Positions 1 to 6,468 of a stretch of 64,000 bases of DNA are shown here, in pieces. The stretch is from an uncultured Eubacteriales bacterium (lineage in GTDB: Bacteria > Bacillota > Clostridia > Christensenellales > CAG-138). The stretch is taken from NCBI GenBank assembly GCA_902798825.1, contig CADBYI010000002.1, positions 1 to 64,000 of the forward strand, given 5' to 3'. Every line of letters begins with the position of its first letter. Position 1 is the stretch's first letter. The translations under genes were made by a program, and so were the position numbers. Under the pieces are notes generated by a model, which saw only the letters and a program-made list of their open reading frames with translations, was not told the origin of the DNA and searched no databases.

Positions 1-1
1 C

Positions 2-350
2 GGCGGACGCTGCGCGCCGTGGCTGCGCGTGGCCAAGCGCGTCAACGGCAACGAGGCGCTCTACTTCATCGTCAACGAGTCGCGCCACAATCCGTTGGTC
101 ACGATCGACTTCGACGAGCCGGGCGAAATCGTGCGGGCCGATCCCGGTAGCGGTGAATTTGTGTCCGTTCCGCGTGGCAAAAAGGGCGTGCGTTACACCT
201 TCGAGCCATTTGGAAGCGCCCTTTTCGTCGTTGGCGCCAAGGCCAGCCGGCCGGCTGTACGGAGATACGGGACGGCGAAAGTATTGGATAAAGGATGGAT
301 GGTGCGCCGCATCGCGTCCTACGCGCTTGGCGAGGAGGACTTCGTGGTCG
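2..350 (+). CDS. Partial glycoside-hydrolase-like C-terminal segment, foreign to the contig
   Basis: An open frame enters from the left edge and reads about 115 residues without a start. The segment near GNEALYFIVNES, then a beta-rich stretch and PFGSALFVVG, resembles the C-terminal beta domain of large glycoside hydrolases such as alpha-L-rhamnosidases. That is recognition by pattern only. No stop belongs to this protein. The frame runs into bases that, on the opposite strand, encode the PBP described next, so the true reading is lost between about 345 and 355. Codon choice is unlike the neighbouring genes. I read it as a fragment from another replicon or genome joined here. Family assignment is tentative. 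Confidence 0.35.
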
Positions 351-849
351 TGGTGCTGCCGCCGGAGGAGTTGCTGTTGCCCAGGATCTCCAGCACAGCG
401 GAAAAGACCCGCTTGAAATCCACACCCTGGTGCTTATAGAAGCGCACGTCCTCGATGGATACGAATGCGTTTTTTAAAATGTCGGGAATTTCATTGAAAT
501 CCGCCCAATCCCGGTATTCCATGGAGGTCAGGTTGGTGATCTCGTTCCCATACATATCGTAGAGGTAGCTGGTCCGATCGCTTCGGGTCAGCTGAGACAC
601 CTCCAGCATAGGCGTGGAATCCACATAGGCCTTCCCCACCCCGTACACCAGGCCCAGGCCGCCGAAACCCAGGACGATCAGGGCAAACAACAGCAGTTTC
701 AGAGCGCTGAAAAGCACCTCCAGCAAAAAGGGCCGCTGCTTGTGGGGGTCCCGGATCAAGGGGCCGCTTGGTTGGCCTTGCCGCGGCTTGGAGAGTGTCT
801 GCTGGGTGGAAGGCACCGTTTTTTTGTTCTTTTGTCTTGTATTCACCAT
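350..849 (-). CDS. Class A penicillin-binding protein, N-terminal part only
   Basis: This is the N-terminal part of a bifunctional peptidoglycan glycosyltransferase/transpeptidase. A basic, Gln/Lys-rich cytoplasmic tail of about 40 residues precedes one transmembrane anchor near residues 42-70. The start of the GT51 domain follows with SIEDVRFYKHQGVD and a GNSNSSGGSTTT segment. In the family that last motif continues as ITQQLIKN, but here it changes to TKSSSPSA, so the gene is broken at the sequence junction near 350. The ATG at 849 is preferred over the in-frame ATG at 864 because AGAGGA lies 3 nt upstream of it. A good promoter sits directly upstream. Function as a complete PBP is known for the family; only the fragment is visible here. 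Confidence 0.8.
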
Positions 850-864
850 ATTTCCTCTGCGCAA

Positions 865-893
865 AGTATACCATAAAAGCCATCGGCTGCAAA
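865..893 (-). promoter_or_regulatory. SigA-type promoter of the PBP gene
   Basis: On the minus strand TTTGCA, a 17-nt spacer and TATACT lie 16 nt upstream of the chosen start codon. The predicted transcript has a very short leader that begins close to the ribosome site. Confidence 0.55.
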
Positions 894-957
894 GGCAAAC
901 GCAGATTGTTCAAAATTCTATTACAATGAATAGCCGCAAAAAATTTCAAAATACCCC

Positions 958-986
958 TTTACAAATCCGAACACACCGGTTATAAT
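958..986 (+). promoter_or_regulatory. Promoter of tRNA-Ala(GGC)
   Basis: TTTACA, a 17-nt spacer and a perfect TATAAT end 14 nt before the mature tRNA 5' end. This is a strong stable-RNA promoter. Confidence 0.8.
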
Positions 987-1000
987 AAGCACCGTTGCGA

Positions 1001-1078
<78 letters not shown>

Positions 1079-1079
1079 C

Positions 1080-1107
1080 AAAAACACCGCCATTAGGCGG
1101 TGTTTTT
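1080..1107 (+). terminator. Rho-independent terminator of tRNA-Ala(GGC)
   Basis: Perfect 12-bp stem AAAAACACCGCC / GGCGGTGTTTTT with loop ATTA, three bases after CCA. Confidence 0.85.
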
Positions 1108-1123
1108 GCTTATTGCATTTGGC

Positions 1124-1180
1124 CATAGGAGGGTCGAACTGATCGCGGTAGCGAGTGTTCGACTCTCCTATGCTCCACCA
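1124..1180 (+). repeat. tRNA-tail element, short copy, behind tRNA-Ala(GGC)
   Basis: Bases 1124-1139 are an imperfect inverted copy of the tRNA-Ala T-arm and acceptor. Bases 1157-1180 repeat the last 24 nt of the tRNA (T-loop through CCA, identical to 1053-1076). The two halves form a hairpin closed by CATAGGAG/CTCCTATG, with a short CGC/GCG stem at the tip. The 5' half of a tRNA is absent, so this is not a second tRNA gene. It is followed by a second copy of the same terminator. This copy lacks the conserved AGTGAA-hairpin core found in the other three. Confidence 0.75.
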
Positions 1181-1184
1181 CAAG

Positions 1185-1213
1185 AAAACACCGCCATTCG
1201 GCGGTGTTTTTTT
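1185..1213 (+). terminator. Duplicated terminator behind the first tRNA-tail copy
   Basis: Stem AAAACACCGCC / GGCGGTGTTTT with loop ATTC and a seven-T run. It differs from the tRNA's own terminator at 1080 mainly in one loop base and the linker, so tRNA tail plus terminator appear to have been duplicated as a unit. Confidence 0.8.
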
Positions 1214-1230
1214 GTATGAACTGAACAAAA

Positions 1231-1327
1231 AAGAGGCGAACTGAGCGCGGTAGTGAATGAAGCGCCGGTGGCGCTTCAGAGCCGCGCTCTGAGCGAGGCC
1301 GCAGCCGAGTGTTCGACTCTCCTATGC
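1231..1327 (+). repeat. tRNA-tail element, full copy, behind tRNA-Ala(GGC)
   Basis: It opens with a decayed inverted T-arm (near 1232-1241). The conserved core follows: AGTGAA (1252-1257), then a 9-bp/3-nt hairpin at 1258-1278 (TGAAGCGCC, GGT, GGCGCTTCA), then GAGCC. A CCGAGGCCGCAGCCGAG-like stretch comes next. It closes with a direct copy of 17 nt of the tRNA 3' end (1311-1327, GTTCGACTCTCCTATGC). This last copy lacks CCA and has no terminator behind it. The core matches the elements at 17051 and 3419. Confidence 0.75.
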
Positions 1328-1339
1328 ACTATATTCCTA

Positions 1340-1368
1340 TTGCACGGTGCTTTTTTCTGTGCTACAGT
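1340..1368 (+). promoter_or_regulatory. Possible promoter of the flavodoxin gene
   Basis: TTGCAC, a 17-nt spacer and TACAGT, followed 28 nt later by ATG with TGGAGGA at 1385. The match to consensus is moderate. Confidence 0.4.
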
Positions 1369-1396
1369 ATGTAAACAAAACATCTGGAGGACAATC

Positions 1397-1879
1397 ATGA
1401 AGGCCGCCATCGTCTATTATTCCCAGTCTGGCAACACAAGCTACGTGGCCGAAAAGGTTGCAGCGATCCTTACAGCTGACCGTATCCCGCTCGTGCCCGT
1501 GAAGGCCTATCCCGATTACGGTTTCAAAAAGTTCTTCTGGGGTGGAAAGAGCGCTTTGATGGGCGACAAACCGGCGCTGGAGCCCTATGCCTTCGATCCG
1601 GAGTCCTATGATCTGGTGATCTTCGGCGCGCCGGTTTGGGCAGGCACCTTCGCCCCTCCCCTGCGCACCTTCATGGAAACCCACCGTTCCGCCCTTCAGG
1701 GCAAGCGTATGGCCGCCTTCTTCTGCTGCAGCGGCGGTCCCGGCAAGGTGCTGGAAAAGTTCACAGCCTTTCTTGCTGACGATAGGCTGGAACAGGCGCT
1801 CATCCTCATCGACCCCAAGGACAAGCCCTCCGTGGAGAACGAGGAGAAGATCAAGACGTTCTGCAGCGCTTTGCATTGA
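1397..1879 (+). CDS. Flavodoxin family protein
   Basis: A 160-residue flavodoxin-fold protein that would bind FMN and carry electrons or act as an NAD(P)H quinone-type reductase in the cytoplasm. The phosphate-binding loop YSQSGNT lies at residues 8-14. FGAPVWAGTFAPPLRTF near 75-91 matches the second FMN loop, and FFCCSGG follows the next strand. The start at 1397 is chosen for TGGAGGA 5 nt upstream; an in-frame start at 1253 would run back through the tRNA-tail repeat. It is monocistronic and meets the minus-strand nucleosidase gene at a shared terminator. The redox partner cannot be told from the sequence. Confidence 0.85.
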   Translation: MKAAIVYYSQSGNTSYVAEKVAAILTADRIPLVPVKAYPDYGFKKFFWGGKSALMGDKPALEPYAFDPESYDLVIFGAPVWAGTFAPPLRTFMETHRSALQGKRMAAFFCCSGGPGKVLEKFTAFLADDRLEQALILIDPKDKPSVENEEKIKTFCSALH

Positions 1880-1893
1880 TCAAAGAGACACAC

Positions 1894-1923
1894 AAAAAAG
1901 CAGGGGGATCGATCCCCCTGCTT
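1894..1923. terminator. Bidirectional terminator
   Basis: A perfect inverted repeat AAGCAGGGGGATC / GATCCCCCTGCTT between convergent genes, with an A-run on the left and a T-rich stretch on the right, so it can serve both strands. Confidence 0.8.
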
Positions 1924-1938
1924 TCATTGTCTTTTGGA

Positions 1939-2646
1939 TCATGCGTTTTCCAGGAACCGAAGCAGCGTCTGGGCCGAAAGCTCCGCCGCATGGCGCTCGA
2001 AGGAGGCGTAGGATTCGGAAGCGGAACCGTCAGCCAGGTCCGATATGGCCCGCACCACCAGGAAGGGAACATGAGCGGCCTGGGCCACCTGGGCGATGGC
2101 GCCGCCCTCCATCTCGCAGGCAAAGGCGCCGAAGGCTTCGAAGATGCGCTCCTTGGTGGCTCGATCCGCCACGAAGGTGTCCCCGGTGGCGATGGGTCCC
2201 CGATGGATGGCGCTCTCCCCCGCCGTCTCCCTGGCCGCCGCCTCAAAATCGTTTAATAGGGACACGTCCGCATGGAACAGGGTGGGCTTCGTTTTGTCCC
2301 CGTCCAGCTGCTGACAGCCCACCACGCAGCCAAGGCACCTCATATCGAAATCGTGCTGCACCAGATGGGTACTGAGCACCATATCCCCGATCTTTAAGCT
2401 GGGTTCGATGCCCCCCGCCACGCCGGTGTTGATGAGGTAATCGGGCTTGGAACGGTCGATGAGGATCTGGGCGCAGCGGGCCGCGTTTACCTTGCCGATG
2501 CCGCACTTGGCCACCACCACGTCCACATCACCGATGCTTCCCTGATAGATTTTAAGTCCGTACAGAGAGTTGGTCCGACAATGGTCCATTCTCTCCCGGA
2601 TCATCTGTATTTCCGTATCCATGGCGCCGATGATGCCGTATGTCAT
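1939..2646 (-). CDS. mtnN: 5'-methylthioadenosine/S-adenosylhomocysteine nucleosidase
   Basis: The 235-residue enzyme cleaves MTA and SAH to adenine and thioribose products, clearing by-products of polyamine synthesis and methylation. The released adenine could feed the adenine deaminase encoded nearby. Glu12 in GAMDTEIQM, ATGDTFVA near 153-160, CEMEGGAIAQ near 177-186 and the catalytic Asp in RAISDLAD (residue 203) are all present. Length is typical. The ATG at 2646 has GAGGTG 7 nt upstream and is preferred over the in-frame start at 2661. It has its own promoter and shares a terminator with the convergent flavodoxin gene. Confidence 0.95.
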   Translation of the reverse strand: MTYGIIGAMDTEIQMIRERMDHCRTNSLYGLKIYQGSIGDVDVVVAKCGIGKVNAARCAQILIDRSKPDYLINTGVAGGIEPSLKIGDMVLSTHLVQHDFDMRCLGCVVGCQQLDGDKTKPTLFHADVSLLNDFEAAARETAGESAIHRGPIATGDTFVADRATKERIFEAFGAFACEMEGGAIAQVAQAAHVPFLVVRAISDLADGSASESYASFERHAAELSAQTLLRFLENA

Positions 2647-2679
2647 TGCCTCGCACCTCATTCCCCAGTTTTCGGCAAT

Positions 2680-2709
2680 AGTATACCATCCGCCGGCTCT
2701 TTTTTCAAT
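2680..2709 (-). promoter_or_regulatory. Promoter of mtnN
   Basis: Minus-strand TTGAAA, an 18-nt spacer and TATACT. The -35 box overlaps the stop codon of the upstream lipoprotein gene. Confidence 0.6.
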
Positions 2710-3301
2710 ACCTGTTCCAGGGATCGATGAGGGTGCCGTCGGACAGCTGGGGCGGCTGACCTTCTGGCGCGATCAGGTACTCCCCCTGCAGTTCCTTGAG
2801 TATCTCAAGGGCCTCCACGGGGGTATCCATGCCGTTTTCAAATTCCCCGTTGGCGATGGAAAGATAGTATTCCATCTGGCTCTCGATGATCTGACGCGTC
2901 CGCTCATGGGATTCGAGGTACATGGGTGTGTCCCCGATGAGTCGATCCCGAAGCTTGTAGACCAGGTCCTGGGAGAAGTCTATGGGATGGACTCGTACGA
3001 TGGGCATGGCTTTCTCAGGAACCTTCACGTCCGCGTCGATGCGGATGGCGAGCCGGCCGTCCAACCCGATGATCTCGCGGGTGAGATGCTCCGGAATATG
3101 GTAGAGAGCTCGAAAGTCCGGGGCCTGGGCCTCCACTCGCACCTGTACCGTCCCTTGCGACTCCTGCACGTTCTCCGGCGTCGATTGTATCATCTCGATC
3201 ATCTCGCTTTGGTTCTTCTGCCGCACGACGTCCACCGCCGGCGTGGGCAGACACCCGGTCAACAGCAAGGCGCACAGCAATAAACAAAAAAGACGTTTCA
3301 T
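2705..3301 (-). CDS. Putative lipoprotein of unknown function
   Basis: A 198-residue predicted lipoprotein. Residues 1-17 form a signal peptide ending in the lipobox LLTGC, so it should be anchored outside the membrane. The mature part is hydrophilic, with RVEAQAPDFRALYHIPEHL near 55-73 and repeated acidic/Gln patches, and has no motif I can tie to an activity. It may be a short relative of large Clostridia lipoproteins whose N-termini look similar, in which case it would be C-terminally truncated. GGGAGAG stands 6 nt before the ATG. It lies upstream of mtnN on the same strand with no clear terminator between them. Confidence 0.75.
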   Translation of the reverse strand: MKRLFCLLLCALLLTGCLPTPAVDVVRQKNQSEMIEMIQSTPENVQESQGTVQVRVEAQAPDFRALYHIPEHLTREIIGLDGRLAIRIDADVKVPEKAMPIVRVHPIDFSQDLVYKLRDRLIGDTPMYLESHERTRQIIESQMEYYLSIANGEFENGMDTPVEALEILKELQGEYLIAPEGQPPQLSDGTLIDPWNRY

Positions 3302-3418
3302 ACGATACTCTCCCTTCCTTCAATGACCTCATGATATAGGGGAGATTCGTCCAAAACGTCACAAAAGAATTATCAATATGCGGATAAAATGCAAAATGTG
3401 ATTTGCAGTTGTTAAATG

Positions 3419-3582
3419 TGGCTGCGGAACTAGGATTCGGTCGCGCTGCGGCTTGGCCGGGGACCGAACGCCTGGAAAATGCTCCTGTGGAGCATTTTCA
3501 GTGAGGTCGGGCGAAGCCCATGGGTAAGGCTCTGGGCATCCACTGGATGCCCATTCACTACCGAACCCTTCGAATCCTAGTA
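3419..3582 (-). repeat. tRNA-tail element behind tRNA-Gln
   Basis: Read on the minus strand, it opens near 3580 with an inverted copy of the tRNA-Gln T-arm (CTAGGATTCG complement, 3571-3580). AGTGAA then flanks a 9-bp/3-nt hairpin at 3533-3553 (TGGGCATCC, AGT, GGATGCCCA), followed by GAGCC. A second hairpin has an 11-bp stem (3475-3485 with 3489-3499). It ends with a direct 21-nt copy of the tRNA 3' end from T-loop to CCA (3419-3439, identical to 3630-3650). No open reading frame of note is present. Beyond 3419 a weak TGCAAA/TTTGCA hairpin with Ts may be a decayed terminator copy. Confidence 0.78.
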
Positions 3583-3592
3583 TCTTTTGAGT

Positions 3593-3630
3593 AACAAAAA
3601 TGAGACACATGATTGTGTCTCATTTTTGTT
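3593..3630 (-). terminator. Terminator of tRNA-Gln
   Basis: Perfect 17-bp inverted repeat around the loop TGAT. On the minus strand it starts at the last A of CCA and ends in a T-rich arm. Confidence 0.85.
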
Positions 3631-3703
3631 GGCTGCGGAACTAGGATTCGAACCTAGACAATACGAGTCAGAGTCGTAGGTGCTGCCATTACACAATTCC
3701 GCA
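3630..3703 (-). tRNA. tRNA-Gln (anticodon CTG)
   Basis: A 74-nt cloverleaf with encoded CCA. Acceptor TGCGGAA/TTCCGCA, discriminator G. Anticodon stem TACGA/TCGTA closes a loop CTCTGAC, giving CTG. No good promoter lies just upstream, so it is probably cotranscribed with tRNA-Val across a 195-nt spacer. Confidence 0.94.
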
Positions 3704-3714
3704 ACAGCTTTTCT

Positions 3715-3897
3715 GAGAAATCCCGAGATGCCGTCCGTCCGAGTGATAACACCCGCCTCTCGGCAGGTGGTCGAGCTGTGATGAGCCTCAATCTTCCCGT
3801 CCAAAGCGGGCCTGACATCCTCTCGATCAACACGCCTTTCCGTATTCACTCTGTGGGTTTATCACTAAAAACGTAACGCACACCGCAGGATTTTTCC
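3715..3897 (-). ncRNA. Candidate structured RNA between tRNA-Val and tRNA-Gln
   Basis: The tRNA-tRNA spacer is unusually long and can close on itself. Bases 3888-3897 pair with 3715-3724 (GGAAAAATCC with GGGATTTCTC, one or two mismatches). Inside, 3750-3769 forms an 8-bp stem with a GAGA tetraloop (CACCTGCC/GGCGGGTG, one G-U), and CCCG/CGGG closes a 7-nt loop near 3796-3810. No RNA family was recognised: it lacks the T-box GGGTGG core, the SRP GGAAGGAAGC loop and tmRNA features. A 90-codon frame crosses it but continues into tRNA-Gln, so coding is unlikely. Confidence 0.35.
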
Positions 3898-3898
3898 A

Positions 3899-3975
3899 TG
3901 GTGGGATTAATTGGAATCGAACCAATGACCTCCACGATGTCAACGTGGCGCTCTAACCAGCTGAGCTATAACCCC
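3899..3975 (-). tRNA. tRNA-Val (anticodon GAC)
   Basis: A 77-nt cloverleaf with encoded CCA. Acceptor GGGGTTA/TAATCCC (one G-U), discriminator A. Anticodon stem CCACG/CGTGG closes a loop TTGACAT, giving GAC. No tRNA-tail element is recognisable directly behind it. Confidence 0.94.
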
Positions 3976-3988
3976 TTGACAGGATTTA

Positions 3989-3994
3989 ATTATA
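3989..3994 (-). promoter_or_regulatory. -10 box of the tRNA-Val/tRNA-Gln unit
   Basis: A perfect TATAAT on the minus strand, 13 nt before the tRNA-Val 5' end. No convincing -35 box is seen; an A/T-run occupies that area. Confidence 0.45.
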
Positions 3995-4016
3995 CACAAC
4001 TTTTTTTTCGATTCCA

Positions 4017-4586
4017 TTAATTTGCCGTGGGAACAGCGATGCTTTTTCCCCTTCTGACAGCAATAATTGTCTGTTCTACAAGGCCGTACAGGCAAAGAGC
4101 CGCCGTCGACAGGTTCAATGATTCCCGCGACCCCAATCGGATGACGCAGAAGGAAAAGAGCATATACTCCTTGAGACAGAAGAACAGCTCATACAGCAGA
4201 CCCGACAGACTGCAGGCAAGGAGCCGATCCTCTTTTCCGCGGCACAGTAGCATTATGGGGATCAGCAGCAGCACGGCGCACAGAAATATTCCTCCGGGCA
4301 ACAGCGGCCAGGCGTCCGCCGCCTTCCAGCTGGTGAGACCCGACAAAAGGGCCGCGGTCAGGACCTCCGCCCAGGCGACAGAGCGCTTGGCGTCGAACAG
4401 AAAAACAGCCGGAAAAAGCAACGCCGCCGGATACAGGTATATCCGAGAAAAGGTTAGCTCCCACTCGGAAGCGAGCAGCAGAAGCAGCGGAGCCGCGATC
4501 CGAAGAATGCGGCCCTTCCCTTTGGAGCGGTCGAAAGCCCAGGCATATAGGGTCAGGGTCAAAAGACATGGTTGATAGAGATACAA
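4017..4586 (-). CDS. Hydrophobic membrane protein of unknown function
   Basis: A 189-residue protein with about five to six hydrophobic segments (near residues 5-17, 30-40, 50-63, 72-85, 95-112 and 123-160). I do not recognise the family. Charged loops are short and there is no signal peptide, so it should be an integral membrane protein. It begins with TTG, with AAAGGATG about 9 nt upstream, and ends 42 nt before the tRNA-Val gene. It lies 53 nt downstream of the guanine deaminase gene on the same strand and may be the last gene of that transcript. This could link it to purine traffic, but nothing in the sequence proves it. Confidence 0.7.
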   Translation of the reverse strand: MYLYQPCLLTLTLYAWAFDRSKGKGRILRIAAPLLLLLASEWELTFSRIYLYPAALLFPAVFLFDAKRSVAWAEVLTAALLSGLTSWKAADAWPLLPGGIFLCAVLLLIPIMLLCRGKEDRLLACSLSGLLYELFFCLKEYMLFSFCVIRLGSRESLNLSTAALCLYGLVEQTIIAVRRGKSIAVPTAN

Positions 4587-4639
4587 AATGCGTCACATCC
4601 TTTTTCATAGGATGGACGGTTTTGCCGCCGGCGATACGG

Positions 4640-5896
4640 TCAGAGTCTACGAATGCCCTCACTGTATACCGCCCGGATGTGCCTGTCGTCCAGCCGATAC
4701 GCAGCCCGAAGCAGCCGTTCCCGCAAGGTGATGTTGGGTAACTTCGGAAGATGCGTATCGTCCAGCACCACGGCGTGCAGCAGCTCCCCTTCCGAAAAGC
4801 CGGGTTTCAATCCGAGAAAGACTTTTCCGGCACTGGTGGCCATATAGTATGCCTGTTCGATGGACAGGGCCTGAGAGGCATCCTGCTGCAAACTCCCCCG
4901 ATCCTTGGAGGCGGAGATGGAATTGGCCATGGTATGGAGCATGGAAAGGGTGGTGCCGCCGGACACGTCGGAGCCAAGGCAAACTTGCTGTTCCTCTCGC
5001 AGCATGTCCGCCACGGGACTGATGCCGCTCATGAGGGAGTTGTTGGAGCTGGCGCAGTGGACGGGATGGACCCCCCGCATGGCAATGGCTGCCCGCTCCC
5101 TTGCGTCGCTGTGGACGCAGTGGGCCATCAGCGTCTTGCTGTCGAATAGACCGTATTTGTCGTAGACCTCCCAATACTGGGGGCAGTCCGGAAACAGTTG
5201 CCCCACGAGCGCGATCTCCCCCAGGTTTTCGGACAGGTGAGACTGGACGGGCAGATTTCGCTCCGCCTTCAACTTGCCCAAAAAGGTCAACAGCTCGTCG
5301 GTGCAGGACGGAGCGAACCGCGGGGTCAGGATGGGCTTCACCAGGGTGAACCGTTTGCATTCATCCAGCCAGCGCAATGTCTCCTTTTTGCTTTCCTCCG
5401 TGGTCTCGCAGAGGTACGGCGGGGCGTTCCGGTCCATGTTCACCTTGCCCACGTAGCCGGTGACCCCGGCCTTTTCCAGCTCCTCCATGAGGATCAGGGT
5501 GCTGTCGGCGTGCAGGGAGGAAAACATACAGACCTGGGTGGTGCCGTTTTGGAGTAGATCCCTTGCCAGAATTCGGTATTTTTCTCGGGCATAGGCCGGG
5601 TCCGCGTAGCGGGCCTCCGTGGGGAAGGCGTAGGCCTCCAGCCACTGAAGCAGCGGCCGGTCCATACCCGTGCCCATGAACTCATATTGGGGCCCGTGCA
5701 GATGCATATCGGCAAAGCTTTGAAGGATGAGGGCGTCCCCATAGTCGGTCACGGACGCAGACCCAAGGGCATCCGGCAAAACGGGATAGATGCCGACCAC
5801 CCGACCGTCCTCCAACACCAAATAGCTGTGGGGATGGATGCCGAGGGTGTCCGGCGTCAAGGCTTCGATGATGTTGCCCTTCAAGGCGGTCAGCAT
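4640..5896 (-). CDS. guaD: Guanine deaminase
   Basis: A 418-residue amidohydrolase predicted to convert guanine to xanthine. Metal and substrate motifs appear in order: FADMHLHGPQ (His65, His67), QSHLSEN (His220, Glu223), MAHCVH (His259, His262) and LGSDVSGG (Asp310). FADMHLH followed by GPQY is typical of guanine deaminases rather than other chlorohydrolase-like enzymes. The start overlaps the end of mocA by 7 nt, and AGGAGGA lies 10 nt upstream of the ATG. With the xanthine dehydrogenase genes on the other side of the divergent promoter region, its product xanthine would be oxidised or salvaged. Confidence 0.92.
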   Translation of the reverse strand: MLTALKGNIIEALTPDTLGIHPHSYLVLEDGRVVGIYPVLPDALGSASVTDYGDALILQSFADMHLHGPQYEFMGTGMDRPLLQWLEAYAFPTEARYADPAYAREKYRILARDLLQNGTTQVCMFSSLHADSTLILMEELEKAGVTGYVGKVNMDRNAPPYLCETTEESKKETLRWLDECKRFTLVKPILTPRFAPSCTDELLTFLGKLKAERNLPVQSHLSENLGEIALVGQLFPDCPQYWEVYDKYGLFDSKTLMAHCVHSDARERAAIAMRGVHPVHCASSNNSLMSGISPVADMLREEQQVCLGSDVSGGTTLSMLHTMANSISASKDRGSLQQDASQALSIEQAYYMATSAGKVFLGLKPGFSEGELLHAVVLDDTHLPKLPNITLRERLLRAAYRLDDRHIRAVYSEGIRRL

Positions 5897-6468
5897 GGTT
5901 GCATGTCCTCCTTTCTGTCGATGTCCTTCAGCTCAAACGGCGATACCTCGATGGTCCGCAGCAGCTCCCTGTGGGCGGCGATGACCTGGCGGCCGCCCCG
6001 GTCCCCCTGGACAGCCATGAGTTCAGAGAAGAGCGACGAGGGGAAAATGACCGGGTTCCCTCTCTTTCCCTCCGCCTCCGGCGCCCAGATGCAGTCCGGC
6101 TGCCCTTCAAACGCCGTCACCAGCCGCGCTACAGTGGTCGGACTCAAATTCGGCTGATCGGCCACCGCGTACAGTATCCCATCATACGCGCCGGACGCCA
6201 GGATATGCCCTGTGCCCAGCCGGACGCTGGAGCTCATGCCCTGCTCCGGGGCAGGATTGATGACGATGGAAAACCCCTTTTCCCGCGCGGCTTCCATCAG
6301 ATACCCCTTATCCGCGCTGGTGACCAACACCTGCAGGGCAAAGGGCGATTCTAAAAGCACGTTCAGGGCGTGGATACCCATGGGCTCCCCCGCCACCGGC
6401 AGCAGCAGCTTATCCTCTCCGAAGCGCAGACCGGCCCCCGCCGCCGTCAGCAAGCAGGCCAGCTTCAT
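5890..6468 (-). CDS. mocA: MocA-like molybdenum cofactor nucleotidyltransferase
   Basis: A 192-residue NTP-transferase-fold protein. The N-terminal nucleotide loop LTAAGAGLRFGEDKLLLPV spans residues 7-25, VADQPNLSP near 100-108 gives the metal-binding Asp, and KRGNPVIFP near 133-141 matches the MocA/MobA-like family. It would attach CMP to molybdopterin to make the cytosine dinucleotide form used by xanthine-dehydrogenase-type enzymes. That fits its place two genes from the divergent xdh operon. The start ATG overlaps the hydA stop codon (ATGA) and its 3' end overlaps guaD, so the three genes are translationally coupled. A general MobA-like role cannot be excluded. Confidence 0.85.
   Translation of the reverse strand: MKLACLLTAAGAGLRFGEDKLLLPVAGEPMGIHALNVLLESPFALQVLVTSADKGYLMEAAREKGFSIVINPAPEQGMSSSVRLGTGHILASGAYDGILYAVADQPNLSPTTVARLVTAFEGQPDCIWAPEAEGKRGNPVIFPSSLFSELMAVQGDRGGRQVIAAHRELLRTIEVSPFELKDIDRKEDMQPC

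Noticed and set aside
1157..1180. Possible second tRNA-Ala gene
   Set aside because: Only the T-loop, acceptor 3' half and CCA are present; the D-arm, anticodon arm and 5' acceptor strand are missing.
1253..1396. Longer N-terminus for the flavodoxin gene
   Set aside because: It would translate the tRNA-tail repeat; the ATG at 1397 has a good ribosome site and gives the normal flavodoxin start.
3359..3610. 83-codon minus-strand frame in the tRNA-Gln tail element
   Set aside because: It overlaps both hairpins of the repeat and has no ribosome site or family similarity.
3577..3849. A 90-codon minus-strand frame across the tRNA-Gln gene
   Set aside because: It runs through the whole tRNA gene and its terminator, and has no ribosome site or recognisable protein similarity.
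3715..3897. T-box leader, SRP RNA or tmRNA identity for the tRNA spacer
   Set aside because: The conserved GGGTGG T-box core, the SRP GGAAGGAAGC loop and tmRNA ends are absent, and the downstream gene is a tRNA, not an amino-acid gene.
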